Of a stretch of DNA of 64,000 nucleotides, positions 40,623 through 49,730 are shown piece after piece. Positions within the stretch are counted from its first letter, which is position 1. Every line of letters begins with the position of its first letter. Origin of the DNA: an uncultured Prevotellaceae bacterium (lineage in GTDB: Bacteria; Bacteroidota; Bacteroidia; Bacteroidales; Muribaculaceae); assembly GCA_900318255.1 (NCBI GenBank), contig ONJX01000004.1:1-64000 (forward strand). Reading direction: 5' to 3'. The notes under the pieces were generated by a model, which was not told where the DNA came from, did not search any database, and worked only from the letters and a program-made list of their open reading frames with translations. Both the position numbers and the translations under genes were made by a program.

Positions 40623-42593
40623 ATGGCACATAATCATCATTCACATTGCGGGTGTTGCGGTCATGACCACTGTCATGAGCATGAGCACCACCACAGCCAT
40701 GAGCATCATCATGAGCATGAGAGCATGAAGAAGTCAATAATGTTGATTGTCGTCACGACGTTGCTCTTGATTGTGGCGGTGATAATTGAGAAAAACTGCA
40801 ATCTTGCCACATGGCAGTTGCTGCTCGTGTATCTTGTGCCTTACCTGCTCATAGGTCATGAAACGCTCAAGGAAGCTGCCGAGGGGGTGGCTCATGGCGA
40901 TGCTTTCAATGAGCACTTTCTCATGGCGATAGCCACTATTGGCGCTCTATGCATAGGTTTCTTGCCAGGAGCTGAGACGCAGTTCCCCGAGGCGGTGATA
41001 GTGATGCTCTTCTTTCAGGTGGGCGAACTCTTTGAAGGCTATGCCGAGGGCAAGAGCCGCGAGAGCATCTCTCACCTAATGGACATACGCCCTGATGTTG
41101 CCAATGTGGAGCGTGATGGTGCTGTGGTTTCTGTAGAGCCTAGCGAGGTCGAGGTGGGTGAAACCATTGTCATCAAGCCCGGTGAGAAGGTGCCGCTCGA
41201 TGGCGTGATTATTGAGGGCGCCACGTCGCTGGGCACCGTTGCGCTCACTGGCGAGAGTGTGCCTCGCGAGGTGTGTGTGGGCGACGAGGTGATTTCGGGC
41301 TGCGTGAATCTGTCGGGAATGATAAAGGTGCGCACCACTAAGAGTTATGGCGAGAGCACCGTGTCAAGGATTATCGACCTGGTGGAGCACTCCAGCGACA
41401 AGAAGTCGAGGACCGAGACGTTTATCACTCGCTTTGCGCGCATCTACACGCCCATTGTGGTGCTTGCCGCGGTGCTGCTGGCAGTAGTGCCTACGCTATG
41501 TGGCGGAGCGTTCCACACATGGCTCTACCGTGCCTTGATGTTCCTGATTGTGTCGTGCCCCTGCGCGCTGGTAATCAGTGTGCCACTAGCTTTCTTTGGT
41601 GGCATAGGCGGCGCATCGCGGCATGGCATTCTCATCAAGGGTGCTAGCTACATTGATGTGCTGGCGCAGGTTAACACGGTAGTGCTAGACAAGACTGGCA
41701 CATTGACCCACGGGCAGTTTCAGGTCTCGGCGGTGCATCCCGACACGTGCGATGAGCACCACTTGTTGCACCTGGCAGCCCACGTGGAGCATTTCTCCAC
41801 TCACCCCATTGGTGCTGCGCTTCGCGATGCCTTCCCCGATGAGGCTACCGACGGCTGCCAGGTGACCGATGTTGAGGAAGTGGCTGGTCAGGGTGTTAAG
41901 GCCGTCGTTGATGGCAAGGTGGTGTGTGTGGGCAACACTCGCATGATGGATGCCGTGGGAGCGCGGTGGCATGACTGCCCTGATTGCCGTCATGCAGGCA
42001 CTATAGTCCACATTGCCATTGATGGTGACTACGCTGGGCACATCACTATCAACGATAAAATCAAGGAAGAGAGCCAGCAGGCAATCTCTAGCCTCAAGGC
42101 TGCTGGCGTGGAGCGCATTGTGATGCTCACTGGCGACCGCTCTGAGGTGGGCGAGGATGTGGCTCGCAAGCTAGGCATTAACGAGTGCTATTGTGAACTG
42201 ATGCCTACTGGCAAGGTGGAGCATGTGGAGCAACTGCTAGCAGAGAAGACTGGTGGCAAGACGCTTGCCTTTGTGGGCGATGGCATCAACGACGCGCCAG
42301 TGCTGGCACGGGCCGATGTGGGCATCGCCATGGGAGGCTTGGGCAGCGATGCCGCCATCGAGGCTGCCGACGTGGTGCTGATGGACGACAATCCCACAAA
42401 GATCTCTCGCGCCATAGCCATAGCGCGCCGCACGCTGGGCATTGCCCACCAGAATGTGTGGTTGGCAATAGGTGTGAAGCTAACCGTGCTGCTGCTTGCC
42501 ACTCTGGGTCTGGCCACGATGTGGATGGCGGTATTTGCCGACGTGGGCGTCACCGTCCTTGCCGTGCTCAACGCCATGAGAGCGCTTAAATAA
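40623..42593 (+). CDS. Heavy-metal translocating P-type ATPase (Zn/Cd/Co type)
   Basis: 656 residues, start at the ATG 40623. The first 35 residues are a His-rich tail (MAHNHHSHCGCCGHDHCHE, then more HEH) in place of a folded HMA domain. Next come the membrane helices, the actuator domain (TGES in VALTGESVPREV), the metal site CPC (C312-P-C314 in VSCPCALVIS) and the phosphorylated DKTGT (Asp356). HP, GDG (FVGDGINDAPVLARAD) and the last two helices follow. It exports Zn, Cd or Co from the cytoplasm; CPC with a His-rich tail favours zinc-class metals over copper. It is a single-gene unit. Confidence 0.94.
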   Translation: MAHNHHSHCGCCGHDHCHEHEHHHSHEHHHEHESMKKSIMLIVVTTLLLIVAVIIEKNCNLATWQLLLVYLVPYLLIGHETLKEAAEGVAHGDAFNEHFLMAIATIGALCIGFLPGAETQFPEAVIVMLFFQVGELFEGYAEGKSRESISHLMDIRPDVANVERDGAVVSVEPSEVEVGETIVIKPGEKVPLDGVIIEGATSLGTVALTGESVPREVCVGDEVISGCVNLSGMIKVRTTKSYGESTVSRIIDLVEHSSDKKSRTETFITRFARIYTPIVVLAAVLLAVVPTLCGGAFHTWLYRALMFLIVSCPCALVISVPLAFFGGIGGASRHGILIKGASYIDVLAQVNTVVLDKTGTLTHGQFQVSAVHPDTCDEHHLLHLAAHVEHFSTHPIGAALRDAFPDEATDGCQVTDVEEVAGQGVKAVVDGKVVCVGNTRMMDAVGARWHDCPDCRHAGTIVHIAIDGDYAGHITINDKIKEESQQAISSLKAAGVERIVMLTGDRSEVGEDVARKLGINECYCELMPTGKVEHVEQLLAEKTGGKTLAFVGDGINDAPVLARADVGIAMGGLGSDAAIEAADVVLMDDNPTKISRAIAIARRTLGIAHQNVWLAIGVKLTVLLLATLGLATMWMAVFADVGVTVLAVLNAMRALK

Positions 42594-42676
42594 TGCATAA
42601 TTCACAATGCATAATTCACAATGCATAATTCACGATGCATAATTCACGATGCACAATTCACGATGCATAATTCACA
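42593..42676 (+). repeat. Tandem 14-bp repeat, six units
   Basis: Six near-identical copies of ATGCATAATTCACA/G run head to tail right after the ATPase stop (the first unit shares its A with the stop codon). The array lies between two converging genes. Related words (AATTCATAATGC, GCATTATGCATTG) occur at 25590-25650 and 54517-54550. Confidence 0.92.
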
Positions 42677-42690
42677 ATGCACGGCTCTTG

Positions 42691-43341
42691 TTAGAGTAGT
42701 TTTAGCAACTGGCTGAAATGGTCGATGATGTAATTGGGATGGGATTTCTCCAGTGCCTCTTTTGAGGAGTTGCCCCAAGTCACGGCGCAGGTTTTGATGT
42801 GAGCATTTTGGCCCATGGCGATATCAACGGGCATGTCGCCAACCATGAGCGCTTTGCTGGCATTAGTGTTAGTGGCATTGAGCAAGAGGTTAATTGCCTC
42901 GGGGTCAGGCTTGGCTTTGGCAACATTGTCAACACCCACCACCATCGCCAAGTGGTGCCTCACATTTAGCATCTCGAGCAGTTCAACCAGAGAGCCGTGG
43001 CTTCGCGACGAGGCCACACTCATTGTGATGCCCTGCTGGCCGAGGCAGTGTAGAGTCTCCCTCACTTGCGGGAAAAGGGTGGGAGAGAATGATGACTTAA
43101 GGGTGTCGAAGATGGAGCAGTAGGTGCTGGCACATTCCATGGCTTCACTCTGGCTCATGCTTGGATAGATATGAGCGAAACAGTCCTTGAGCGGCAGCCC
43201 TATCACCTGCCTAATGGCCTCAGCAGGAGCCACGCTAAGATGTCTCTCGCGCATTGTCGCTTGCATGGTGGCAAGGATGATGCGTGAGGTGTCGGCCAGA
43301 GTGCCGTCGAAGTCAAATATTATGTGAGTGAAAAGCCCCAT
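42691..43341 (-). CDS. HAD-superfamily hydrolase, phosphoglycolate-phosphatase-like
   Basis: 216 residues. HAD motif I DFDGTLADTSRII (nucleophile and general acid Asp residues), motif II VASSRSHGS, motif III Lys in AKAKPDPEAI and motif IV VGDMPVDIAMGQNA are in order, with a helical cap at about 15-85. This matches the Gph/PgmB-type phosphatases of small cytoplasmic metabolites; the substrate cannot be told. It has its own promoter (TAACTTTG on the minus strand, 43356-43349, only eight bases upstream of the start). Confidence 0.88.
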   Translation of the reverse strand: MGLFTHIIFDFDGTLADTSRIILATMQATMRERHLSVAPAEAIRQVIGLPLKDCFAHIYPSMSQSEAMECASTYCSIFDTLKSSFSPTLFPQVRETLHCLGQQGITMSVASSRSHGSLVELLEMLNVRHHLAMVVGVDNVAKAKPDPEAINLLLNATNTNASKALMVGDMPVDIAMGQNAHIKTCAVTWGNSSKEALEKSHPNYIIDHFSQLLKLL

Positions 43342-43348
43342 AGTGTTG

Positions 43349-43356
43349 CAAAGTTA
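43349..43356 (-). promoter_or_regulatory. -7 promoter box of the HAD gene
   Basis: The minus strand reads TAACTTTG ending eight bases before the ATG, so the transcript has almost no leader. Confidence 0.6.
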
Positions 43357-43399
43357 CAATATTTCTCGTTTAAAAGGAGTGAGAAGCCAAAAAAATGTG

Positions 43400-43407
43400 T
43401 ACCTTTG
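43400..43407 (+). promoter_or_regulatory. -7 promoter box of the ABC importer operon
   Basis: TACCTTTG, 21 bases before the ATG at 43428. The box is inside the reading frame that opens at 43395, so that longer start is rejected. Confidence 0.65.
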
Positions 43408-43427
43408 TGTCGATATTAAACCAAAGA

Positions 43428-44543
43428 ATGATGACACGAATTTTTTTACCGTTTTTGGCGCTTGTGATGCTCGTGGCAATGGGTGCTTGCCGCAAAACCA
43501 ACTCACCTGGTGAGAAAGTGGGGCTTGACGAGGCGAAACTGATTTCTATAGAACATAACGACGGCTACACCAAGGTGGAAATCACTAACCCGTGGGACAC
43601 CACCACGTTGCTACACACCTACATCTTGGTGCCTCGTGATAGTGTGATGCCTGGTGACCTACCTCCTGGCACGGTGGTGAGGACTCCTGTAAAGAATGTG
43701 CTGGTATATTCGTCGGTACATTCAAGCGTGCTCAAGGAGCTTGGTGCTGCTCAATCCATTAAAGGTGTGTGCGACTCGCAATATTTCAATGATCAGATGA
43801 TAGCCTCGGGCATTGCCGATGGCTCTATCATCGATTGTGGCAACTCCATGCAGCCCACCATCGAGAAGGTAATACAGATGAACCCCGATGCCATCTTACT
43901 CTCGCCCTACCAGAAGGCCGACTATGGCAAGATTAAAGACTTGAAAATTCCTATCATAGAGTGTGCCGACTACATGGAGTTCACTCCCCTGGGTCGTGCC
44001 GAGTGGATAAAATTCTATGGCGAGCTGCTGGGCAAGCGTGATGTTGCTGTCAAAATCTACGACAAGGTTGTTGCCGACTATAATAAAGTGAAACAGATGG
44101 TGTCGAGCAAAAAATTGAGTAAGCCAGTGGTGCTCACCGAGAACGTGATTAGCGGCATCTGGAATGTGCCTGGCGGACAGAGCTACATGGCACAGTTTAT
44201 CAAGGATGCCGGTGGCAATTATCCCTGGGCCGATGATAAAAACACGGGCTCTCTCACCCTCGACTTTAATCAGGTGCTTGTCAAGGCACAGAATGCCGAT
44301 GTGTGGTTGCTGAAGTCTCCTGCCATTCATAGTCTTGCCGACTTGAAGGCCTCTTACTCGCTAAATGAGAAATTCAAGGCTTACCAAACTGGAAACGTGT
44401 ATGTGTGCGACACTAACACAAGCCACTTTTTTGACAGCTTTCCCTTTCACCCCGAGGTGCTGCTGATGGAATATTTCAAGATTTTCCATCCCGACCAGGA
44501 GATAGACTATCAACTACAGTTTTTCAAGAAAATCAATCAATAA
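43428..44543 (+). CDS. ABC importer substrate-binding lipoprotein (siderophore/cobalamin/heme class)
   Basis: 371 residues from the ATG at 43428 (or 370 from the next codon). Lipoprotein signal MMTRIFLPFLALVMLVAMGAC with the lipidated Cys, then a two-lobe helical-backbone binding protein of the BtuF/FhuD/FecB type: VLVYSSVHSSVLKELGAAQS starts the first lobe, IIECADYMEFTPLGRAEWIK lies at the hinge, ending with HPEVLLMEYFKIFHP. First gene of a three-gene operon with the permease and ATPase. No B12 riboswitch precedes it, so iron-siderophore or heme is at least as likely as cobalamin. Confidence 0.9.
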   Translation: MMTRIFLPFLALVMLVAMGACRKTNSPGEKVGLDEAKLISIEHNDGYTKVEITNPWDTTTLLHTYILVPRDSVMPGDLPPGTVVRTPVKNVLVYSSVHSSVLKELGAAQSIKGVCDSQYFNDQMIASGIADGSIIDCGNSMQPTIEKVIQMNPDAILLSPYQKADYGKIKDLKIPIIECADYMEFTPLGRAEWIKFYGELLGKRDVAVKIYDKVVADYNKVKQMVSSKKLSKPVVLTENVISGIWNVPGGQSYMAQFIKDAGGNYPWADDKNTGSLTLDFNQVLVKAQNADVWLLKSPAIHSLADLKASYSLNEKFKAYQTGNVYVCDTNTSHFFDSFPFHPEVLLMEYFKIFHPDQEIDYQLQFFKKINQ

Positions 44544-44551
44544 TCGGCTGA

Positions 44552-45595
44552 ATGGCTATTACAGGTTCTCATAGGTTTGCGCTTGTGACCATCGTGCTTG
44601 TGGCGATGCTGTTGCTGCTCATGGTGGCATGCCTGCTCTTTGGGTCGGTTGACATCGAGGCCAGCGTGATTTTCTCCATCTTGATGGGTAAAGACAGTGG
44701 CAACGAGGCCCTCAACACCATAGTGATGGAGTCGCGCGTGCCCATGATATTGACAGCAGTGCTCGCTGGCGCGGCATTGAGCGTGAGCGGACTGCTGCTG
44801 CAGACCACCTTCAACAACCCCCTTGCTGGCCCCTCGATACTCGGTGTCTCGACAGGTGCTGGCCTGGGTGTCGCCATTGTGATGCTTGCCATGGGTGGCA
44901 CGATAGGCGGCATAGCAGGCGACTCGGTGGGAGGCTACATGGCCACGCTGCTGGCAGCCATCATTGGTGCTGCTGTGGTGCTGGTAATTCTCATGGTGTT
45001 TGCCTCGATAGTGAAGAGCTCGACGATGCTGCTGATTATGGGAATTCTGGTGAGTTACCTGGCCTCGAGTGTGATATCGCTGCTCAATTCTGTTGCTACT
45101 GAGCAAGGCCTGCAGAGCTATGTGTATTGGGGGTTTGGAAATTTCACTGGCGTGTCGCTCGACCAGATGCCCATTTTTGCTGTGGTGATAGTGCTGTCGC
45201 TGGTGGCGGCGATGCTGATGATAAAACCCCTCAATGCCTTGTTGCTGGGCACACGTTATGCTCAGAACCTGGGCGTGAACACCCACCGCACGCGCAACCT
45301 GCTGCTGCTCATCACTGGCGTTCTCACTGCTGTGGTGACAGCCTTTTGCGGTCCCATCGGTTTCTTGGGCCTGGTGGTGCCACACATCGCCCGCCTGGCC
45401 CTAAACACTAGCGACCACAGTCGCCTGATGCCCGTGACCATGCTCACTGGCGCCGTGACGGCATTGTTGTGTACTCTCATCAGCGTGAGCTCCCGTCATG
45501 GCATTATTCCCATCAATGCCATCACGCCCATCATAGGTGTGCCCATTATAATCTACATCATTATCAACCGTCGCAAGATTAATTATTTCAACTGA
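44552..45595 (+). CDS. ABC importer permease, FecCD/BtuC family
   Basis: 347 residues with about nine to ten membrane helices. Family blocks are visible: VIMESRVPMILTAVLAGAAL (the coupling start), LSVSGLLLQTTFNNPLAGPS, ILGVSTGAGLG, and near the end AFCGPIGFLGLVVPHIARLA, the EAA-like contact with the ATPase. It forms the membrane channel with the binding protein upstream (gap 8 bases) and the ATPase downstream (gap 3 bases). Substrate as for the binding protein. Confidence 0.93.
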   Translation: MAITGSHRFALVTIVLVAMLLLLMVACLLFGSVDIEASVIFSILMGKDSGNEALNTIVMESRVPMILTAVLAGAALSVSGLLLQTTFNNPLAGPSILGVSTGAGLGVAIVMLAMGGTIGGIAGDSVGGYMATLLAAIIGAAVVLVILMVFASIVKSSTMLLIMGILVSYLASSVISLLNSVATEQGLQSYVYWGFGNFTGVSLDQMPIFAVVIVLSLVAAMLMIKPLNALLLGTRYAQNLGVNTHRTRNLLLLITGVLTAVVTAFCGPIGFLGLVVPHIARLALNTSDHSRLMPVTMLTGAVTALLCTLISVSSRHGIIPINAITPIIGVPIIIYIIINRRKINYFN

Positions 45596-45598
45596 TTT

Positions 45599-46573
45599 AT
45601 GGCAATACTTCAAACTCACGATATGGCAGTTGGATTTGGGCAAGGTAGCAAGCGCACCACTTTGCTCAAGGGACTGAACTTGCGACTTGAGCAAGGCTCA
45701 CTGGTGGCACTGCTGGGACGCAATGGTGCTGGCAAGTCAACACTCATCAGGGACATCACCTGCGACAGTGCTCCCATTGAGGGCGGCGTGGAAATCGATG
45801 GCATGCCTGCCTCGGCAATTACCAAGCACCAGCTCTCACGGCTCGTGGCACTCGTGGCCACCGAGCGCATCATGGGCGGAGCCTTCACTATCAGCGAGCT
45901 TGTGGCGCTCGGGCGCCAGCCCCACACGGGTTTCTTGGGGCGCCTGAGCCATCACGACAAGGAAGTGGTGAAAGAGTGCCTGGAGGCAGTGGGAATATCT
46001 CACAAGGCACAGCAGCATGTGGCGAGCCTGAGCGATGGTGAGCGCCAGAAGGCGATGATTGCCAAGGCTCTGGCACAAGAGACTCCAATTATCGTGCTCG
46101 ATGAGCCCACCGCTTTTCTCGACGTGGCGAGCCGCATCGAGACCATGCAGCTGCTTCACCGCCTTGCTCACGAGCAGAACAAAGCTGTGCTGCTGTCGAG
46201 CCACGACATATCGCAGTCGCTGCTGCTTGCCGATGAGCTATGGGTCATCACCAGCGACCGCGAGGTAATCACCGGCACTACCGAGCAGGTGGTGATGAGT
46301 GGAGCGATGGACCGAGTGTTTGGTGACTCGTCAATCGTCTTTAACGGCGACCTTTGTGACTATGAAGCTCTGTTGCCCGCTATAGCACGGGTGCGCCTTA
46401 ACTGCGCTGATCCCAACTTGGCACGTTGCATGACCAATGCCATGCTGCGCAACGGCATTGCTGTGGATGGGTTGAGCGATGTGGAGATAAATATTGAAGA
46501 TGTTAACCACATAGCCTTGCCTGACGGTAAAATAGTGGACAGCGTGAAAGATGTTGCAGAGTTTTTCAAATAA
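45599..46573 (+). CDS. ABC importer ATPase, FecE/BtuD type
   Basis: 324 residues. Walker A GRNGAGKSTLIRDI, signature LSDGERQKAMIAKALAQ (Asp in place of the usual second Gly of LSGGE), Walker B PIIVLDEPTAFLD and switch His in LLSSHDISQSLL. It is longer than a minimal subunit (about 255): a C-terminal extension of about 75 residues (LARCMTNAMLRNGIAVDGLS) resembles a regulatory or interaction tail. It begins three bases after the permease stop. Confidence 0.92.
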   Translation: MAILQTHDMAVGFGQGSKRTTLLKGLNLRLEQGSLVALLGRNGAGKSTLIRDITCDSAPIEGGVEIDGMPASAITKHQLSRLVALVATERIMGGAFTISELVALGRQPHTGFLGRLSHHDKEVVKECLEAVGISHKAQQHVASLSDGERQKAMIAKALAQETPIIVLDEPTAFLDVASRIETMQLLHRLAHEQNKAVLLSSHDISQSLLLADELWVITSDREVITGTTEQVVMSGAMDRVFGDSSIVFNGDLCDYEALLPAIARVRLNCADPNLARCMTNAMLRNGIAVDGLSDVEINIEDVNHIALPDGKIVDSVKDVAEFFK

Positions 46574-46603
46574 TTACCATAGTTACTACGTTTATATGTT
46601 ATT

Positions 46604-47050
46604 ATGATAGATAAAGTGGAAGTTAAAATAGTAAATAAGAGCCCTAATGCCCTGCCAGCCTATAGCACCGAGTTGAGTGCAGGAATGGACCTGAGGGCAT
46701 GGCTTAGCGAGCCAGTGGTGTTGCAACCCATGGAGCGGGCACTGATACCAACAGGAATTTATATTGAGCTGCCGCCAGGCTATGAGTGCCAAATTAGGCC
46801 TCGCAGCGGGCTGGCCCTCAAGCGCGGCCTCACCGTGCTCAACTCGCCGGGGACTATCGACGCCGACTATCGTGGCGAGGTGTGTGTGATACTTGCCAAT
46901 CTGGGTAATGAGTCACAGACCATCGAAAACGGCGAGCGTGTGTGCCAAATGGTGGTGGCACGGCACTCGACGGTGACCTGGGTGCAGGTTGAAGAACTTG
47001 GCGATACCGAGCGTGGCACTGGTGGCTTTGGGCACACTGGAAGTAAATGA
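46604..47050 (+). CDS. dut: Deoxyuridine 5'-triphosphate nucleotidohydrolase (dUTPase)
   Basis: 148 residues, normal for the trimeric enzyme that hydrolyses dUTP to dUMP and PPi, keeping uracil out of DNA and feeding dTMP synthesis. The five motifs are in place: [12 protein letters not shown] (1), [11 protein letters not shown] (2), [14 protein letters not shown] (3), [11 protein letters not shown] (4) and [11 protein letters not shown] (5). Its stop overlaps the TPR gene start by 4 bases (ATGA). The dut, TPR, DUF4292 order is common in Bacteroidales. Confidence 0.95.
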   Translation: MIDKVEVKIVNKSPNALPAYSTELSAGMDLRAWLSEPVVLQPMERALIPTGIYIELPPGYECQIRPRSGLALKRGLTVLNSPGTIDADYRGEVCVILANLGNESQTIENGERVCQMVVARHSTVTWVQVEELGDTERGTGGFGHTGSK

Positions 47051-48828
47051 TTAAAAAAATGAGTGTGATGATGAAGAGATTTTTCAGCATAGCAACATTG
47101 GTGATTATTGTGATGGCTATTGTGGGACCGGCGATGGCAAAAAACGACAAAGGCACGGTAGCGGCCGGGACGGTGTCGTTGCAAGACAAGCGCAAGGCCA
47201 ACTATATCTACATGCAAGCCCATGCTTTGAAGGAGAGTGACAGCATTGCTGCCTATTTTGACCTCATCAAGTATGCCCACCAGCTTGATACCACTAACAC
47301 CGCTGCCGCCTACTATTATGGCTACCTGTTGTTGTTGAAGGACAACAGCTCAAAGGAAGACATGGAACGCGGCATCGCACTGATGAAGAAGCATGTGGAT
47401 GCTCACCCCGAGGACTACTATGAGGCATCCTATTATAGCGACGCCTGCATGACCTTGAGGCGATATGATTTAGCACTGGAGGTGATGGAGAAGCTTGCCG
47501 AGATTAATCCCACCAAGACCGAGGTGCAGATGCGACTGGCTGCCGCCTATGTGCGCAACGATAAGTTTGAGCAAGCTCTGCGAGTGTATGAGCGCATCGA
47601 GGAATTTGAGGGAGAGTCGATAGAGACCACTGCCTATAAAGCAGCGTTATATACTGAAATTGGCGACACCATTGGCGCCATCGAGCAGATGCGCCACCTC
47701 TACAGCACTGCTCCTGCCAGTGTGAACTATAACCTTGTGATGAGCGAGATGTTCAACCAATTTAACATGCCCGACAGCGCAATCTATTACCTTGACCGTG
47801 CTCAAGAGCTGGAGCCTAACAACGGCAATGTGTATTTTGCCAGAGCCCAATACTATGACGCTAAGGGCGATTCCATCAACTACGACAAGCAAATCTACAA
47901 TGCTCTTGTAGCGCCTGGTCTCGACGTTGACACAAAGCTCGACGTGCTCACTCAATACACCTCAACACAAATCATGCGCAACGATTCTACCGATCGTGTC
48001 AACAACCTCTTCAAGGTGATGATAGGGCAGCATCCGCTTGAGCCCAAGGTTCATGAACTCTACAGCATGTATTTCTCAACCATGAAGGACTACAAGCACG
48101 CCGTTGAGGAGCTGGGATATGCTCTAGACCTTGACCCCACCAATGCCCAGGCATGGCAACGGCTCATGGTGGTCAATGTCCTGGATGATAACTACCCTAA
48201 AGCCATTGAAGCCGCCAACAAAGCCCTTGAATATAATCCCGAGAACATGGATTTATACCGATATATCGCTCCGCTGTACTATCAAGTCAAGGAATATGAC
48301 AAGGCCATCGCCATCTACAACGATGCTATGGCCAGGGTAGATAGCGTTAAGGACAACGAGCTATATAGCGACCTACTGGGAGGCAAGGGCGACGTGCTGG
48401 TGGAGATGGGCGACACCATTGGTGCCTATAAGCTCTATGACCAGGCCTTGAGCATCTGTCCGGGGAACACCAGCGTGATGAACAACTATGCCTATTTCCT
48501 CTCGCTCAGTGAGAAGAATCTCGACAAGGCCGAGAGCATGGCCGCCAAGGCTGTCAATGCTAATCCCAATAACGCTACCTTCATCGACACTTATGCTTGG
48601 GTATATTTCAAGAAGAAGAACTATGACATGGCACTGTTCTATATTAAGTCGGCTATCAATAATGCCGATGAGCCCAGCTCCGACATTATAGAGCACTATG
48701 GCGACATCCTGTTCATGACTGGCGACAAGGAAGAGGCCCTGAAGCAGTGGCAAAAGGCCCTTGAGCTTAGTCCCGACAGTGATATCCTGAAACGCAAAGT
48801 TGAGAATAAGACGTATTTAGAGAAGTAG
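47047..48828 (+). CDS. Tetratricopeptide-repeat protein
   Basis: 593 residues; the ATG at 47047 overlaps the dut stop, while ATGs at 47059 and 47071 would start just before the signal-like stretch [20 protein letters not shown]. After the signal come at least eight TPR-like pairs, among them [40 protein letters not shown] and [20 protein letters not shown]. The protein is a periplasmic or membrane-attached scaffold. Its place between dut and the DUF4292 lipoprotein gene is conserved in Bacteroidales and suggests a link to the cell envelope. Confidence 0.85.
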   Translation: MIKKMSVMMKRFFSIATLVIIVMAIVGPAMAKNDKGTVAAGTVSLQDKRKANYIYMQAHALKESDSIAAYFDLIKYAHQLDTTNTAAAYYYGYLLLLKDNSSKEDMERGIALMKKHVDAHPEDYYEASYYSDACMTLRRYDLALEVMEKLAEINPTKTEVQMRLAAAYVRNDKFEQALRVYERIEEFEGESIETTAYKAALYTEIGDTIGAIEQMRHLYSTAPASVNYNLVMSEMFNQFNMPDSAIYYLDRAQELEPNNGNVYFARAQYYDAKGDSINYDKQIYNALVAPGLDVDTKLDVLTQYTSTQIMRNDSTDRVNNLFKVMIGQHPLEPKVHELYSMYFSTMKDYKHAVEELGYALDLDPTNAQAWQRLMVVNVLDDNYPKAIEAANKALEYNPENMDLYRYIAPLYYQVKEYDKAIAIYNDAMARVDSVKDNELYSDLLGGKGDVLVEMGDTIGAYKLYDQALSICPGNTSVMNNYAYFLSLSEKNLDKAESMAAKAVNANPNNATFIDTYAWVYFKKKNYDMALFYIKSAINNADEPSSDIIEHYGDILFMTGDKEEALKQWQKALELSPDSDILKRKVENKTYLEK

Positions 48829-48891
48829 TAAAGTAGTAAAATAGTAAAGTAGTAAAATAGTAAAACAGTTAAGTAGTTAGTAGTAAAATAT
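48829..48891 (+). repeat. AGTAGTAAA-word repeat
   Basis: About six copies of AGTAGTAAA or TAGTAAAAT fill the 71-base spacer between the TPR and DUF4292 genes, directly before the second start codon. No promoter box is seen. Confidence 0.8.
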
Positions 48892-48899
48892 ATAAACCT

Positions 48900-49730
48900 A
48901 TGAGGATATATTCAATTAAAATTGCATTATTGCTGTTAGCCATTGTGGCTTTTGCATCATGTTCCAAGAAAGTTGTCCAAAGCGATGACGATAATGTTGC
49001 AGTGACTGTGACTAACCAAAACATTGACATGTCGGCTTTCTATCAAGCCGACTGGCGCACCTTCAAGAGTGGTGGCAATGTGGAGATAGGCTCAGGAAGC
49101 AAGTCGTTGAGCTCATCAATGCAGATGAAGATGATTAGGAACAAGAGCATCTATGTGTCGGTGCGGCCAGTGCTGGGTATTGAGGCTGCCAAGATGGTGA
49201 TTAACGGCGACTCGATATTGCTCGTTGACAAGCTGCACAAGCGCTACATCCTTGAGAAGGCGTCGCTGCTCACTAATGGCATCCCGGTTACTGTGGGTGC
49301 CCTGCAAGACATCTTCCTGGGGCGCGCCTTTGAGTTGGGAAAAGGCTCGTTGACACAAGACTTGAAAGACGATTTCACCGTCTCGGTGAAGGACAACAGG
49401 GTGGTGTTGACTCCCAAGAACCAGTTTAAGGGGTTTGACTATAATTTTGTGTATGACGGTCGCAACAACATCGTCTCGCTCAATGTCGTTCCTAGCAACA
49501 CTACTGGCTCGACCTATAGCGTGACTTACAGCAAGGTGCAGGGCAGTGTGGCAGGAAAAGTGGCTACCGAGGCCAGTGTGGCTACAAAGCTCAACGGCAA
49601 CTCGCTGAAACTGGAGCTGGAATACAAGGACATCAACTGGAATGAGAGTTTCACCATCGACACCAACATTCCCAAGAACTACAAGCGCATTGATGGCAAG
49701 GACATAATGCAGCTGCTTGGCGGCAAATGA
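48900..49730 (+). CDS. DUF4292 family lipoprotein
   Basis: 276 residues. Lipoprotein signal MRIYSIKIALLLLAIVAFASC, then a beta-rich domain with SMQMKMIRNKSIYVSVRPVL and VINGDSILLVDKLHKRYILE, the pattern of DUF4292 (a LolA/LolB-like half-barrel in my reading). Such proteins are thought to handle lipids or lipoproteins of the envelope; the role is not established. It follows the TPR gene and overlaps the GNAT gene (ATGA). Confidence 0.82.
   Translation: MRIYSIKIALLLLAIVAFASCSKKVVQSDDDNVAVTVTNQNIDMSAFYQADWRTFKSGGNVEIGSGSKSLSSSMQMKMIRNKSIYVSVRPVLGIEAAKMVINGDSILLVDKLHKRYILEKASLLTNGIPVTVGALQDIFLGRAFELGKGSLTQDLKDDFTVSVKDNRVVLTPKNQFKGFDYNFVYDGRNNIVSLNVVPSNTTGSTYSVTYSKVQGSVAGKVATEASVATKLNGNSLKLELEYKDINWNESFTIDTNIPKNYKRIDGKDIMQLLGGK

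Noticed and set aside
42596..42690. Insertion-sequence end
   Set aside because: The 14-bp units are direct repeats with no inverted ends and no transposase frame nearby.
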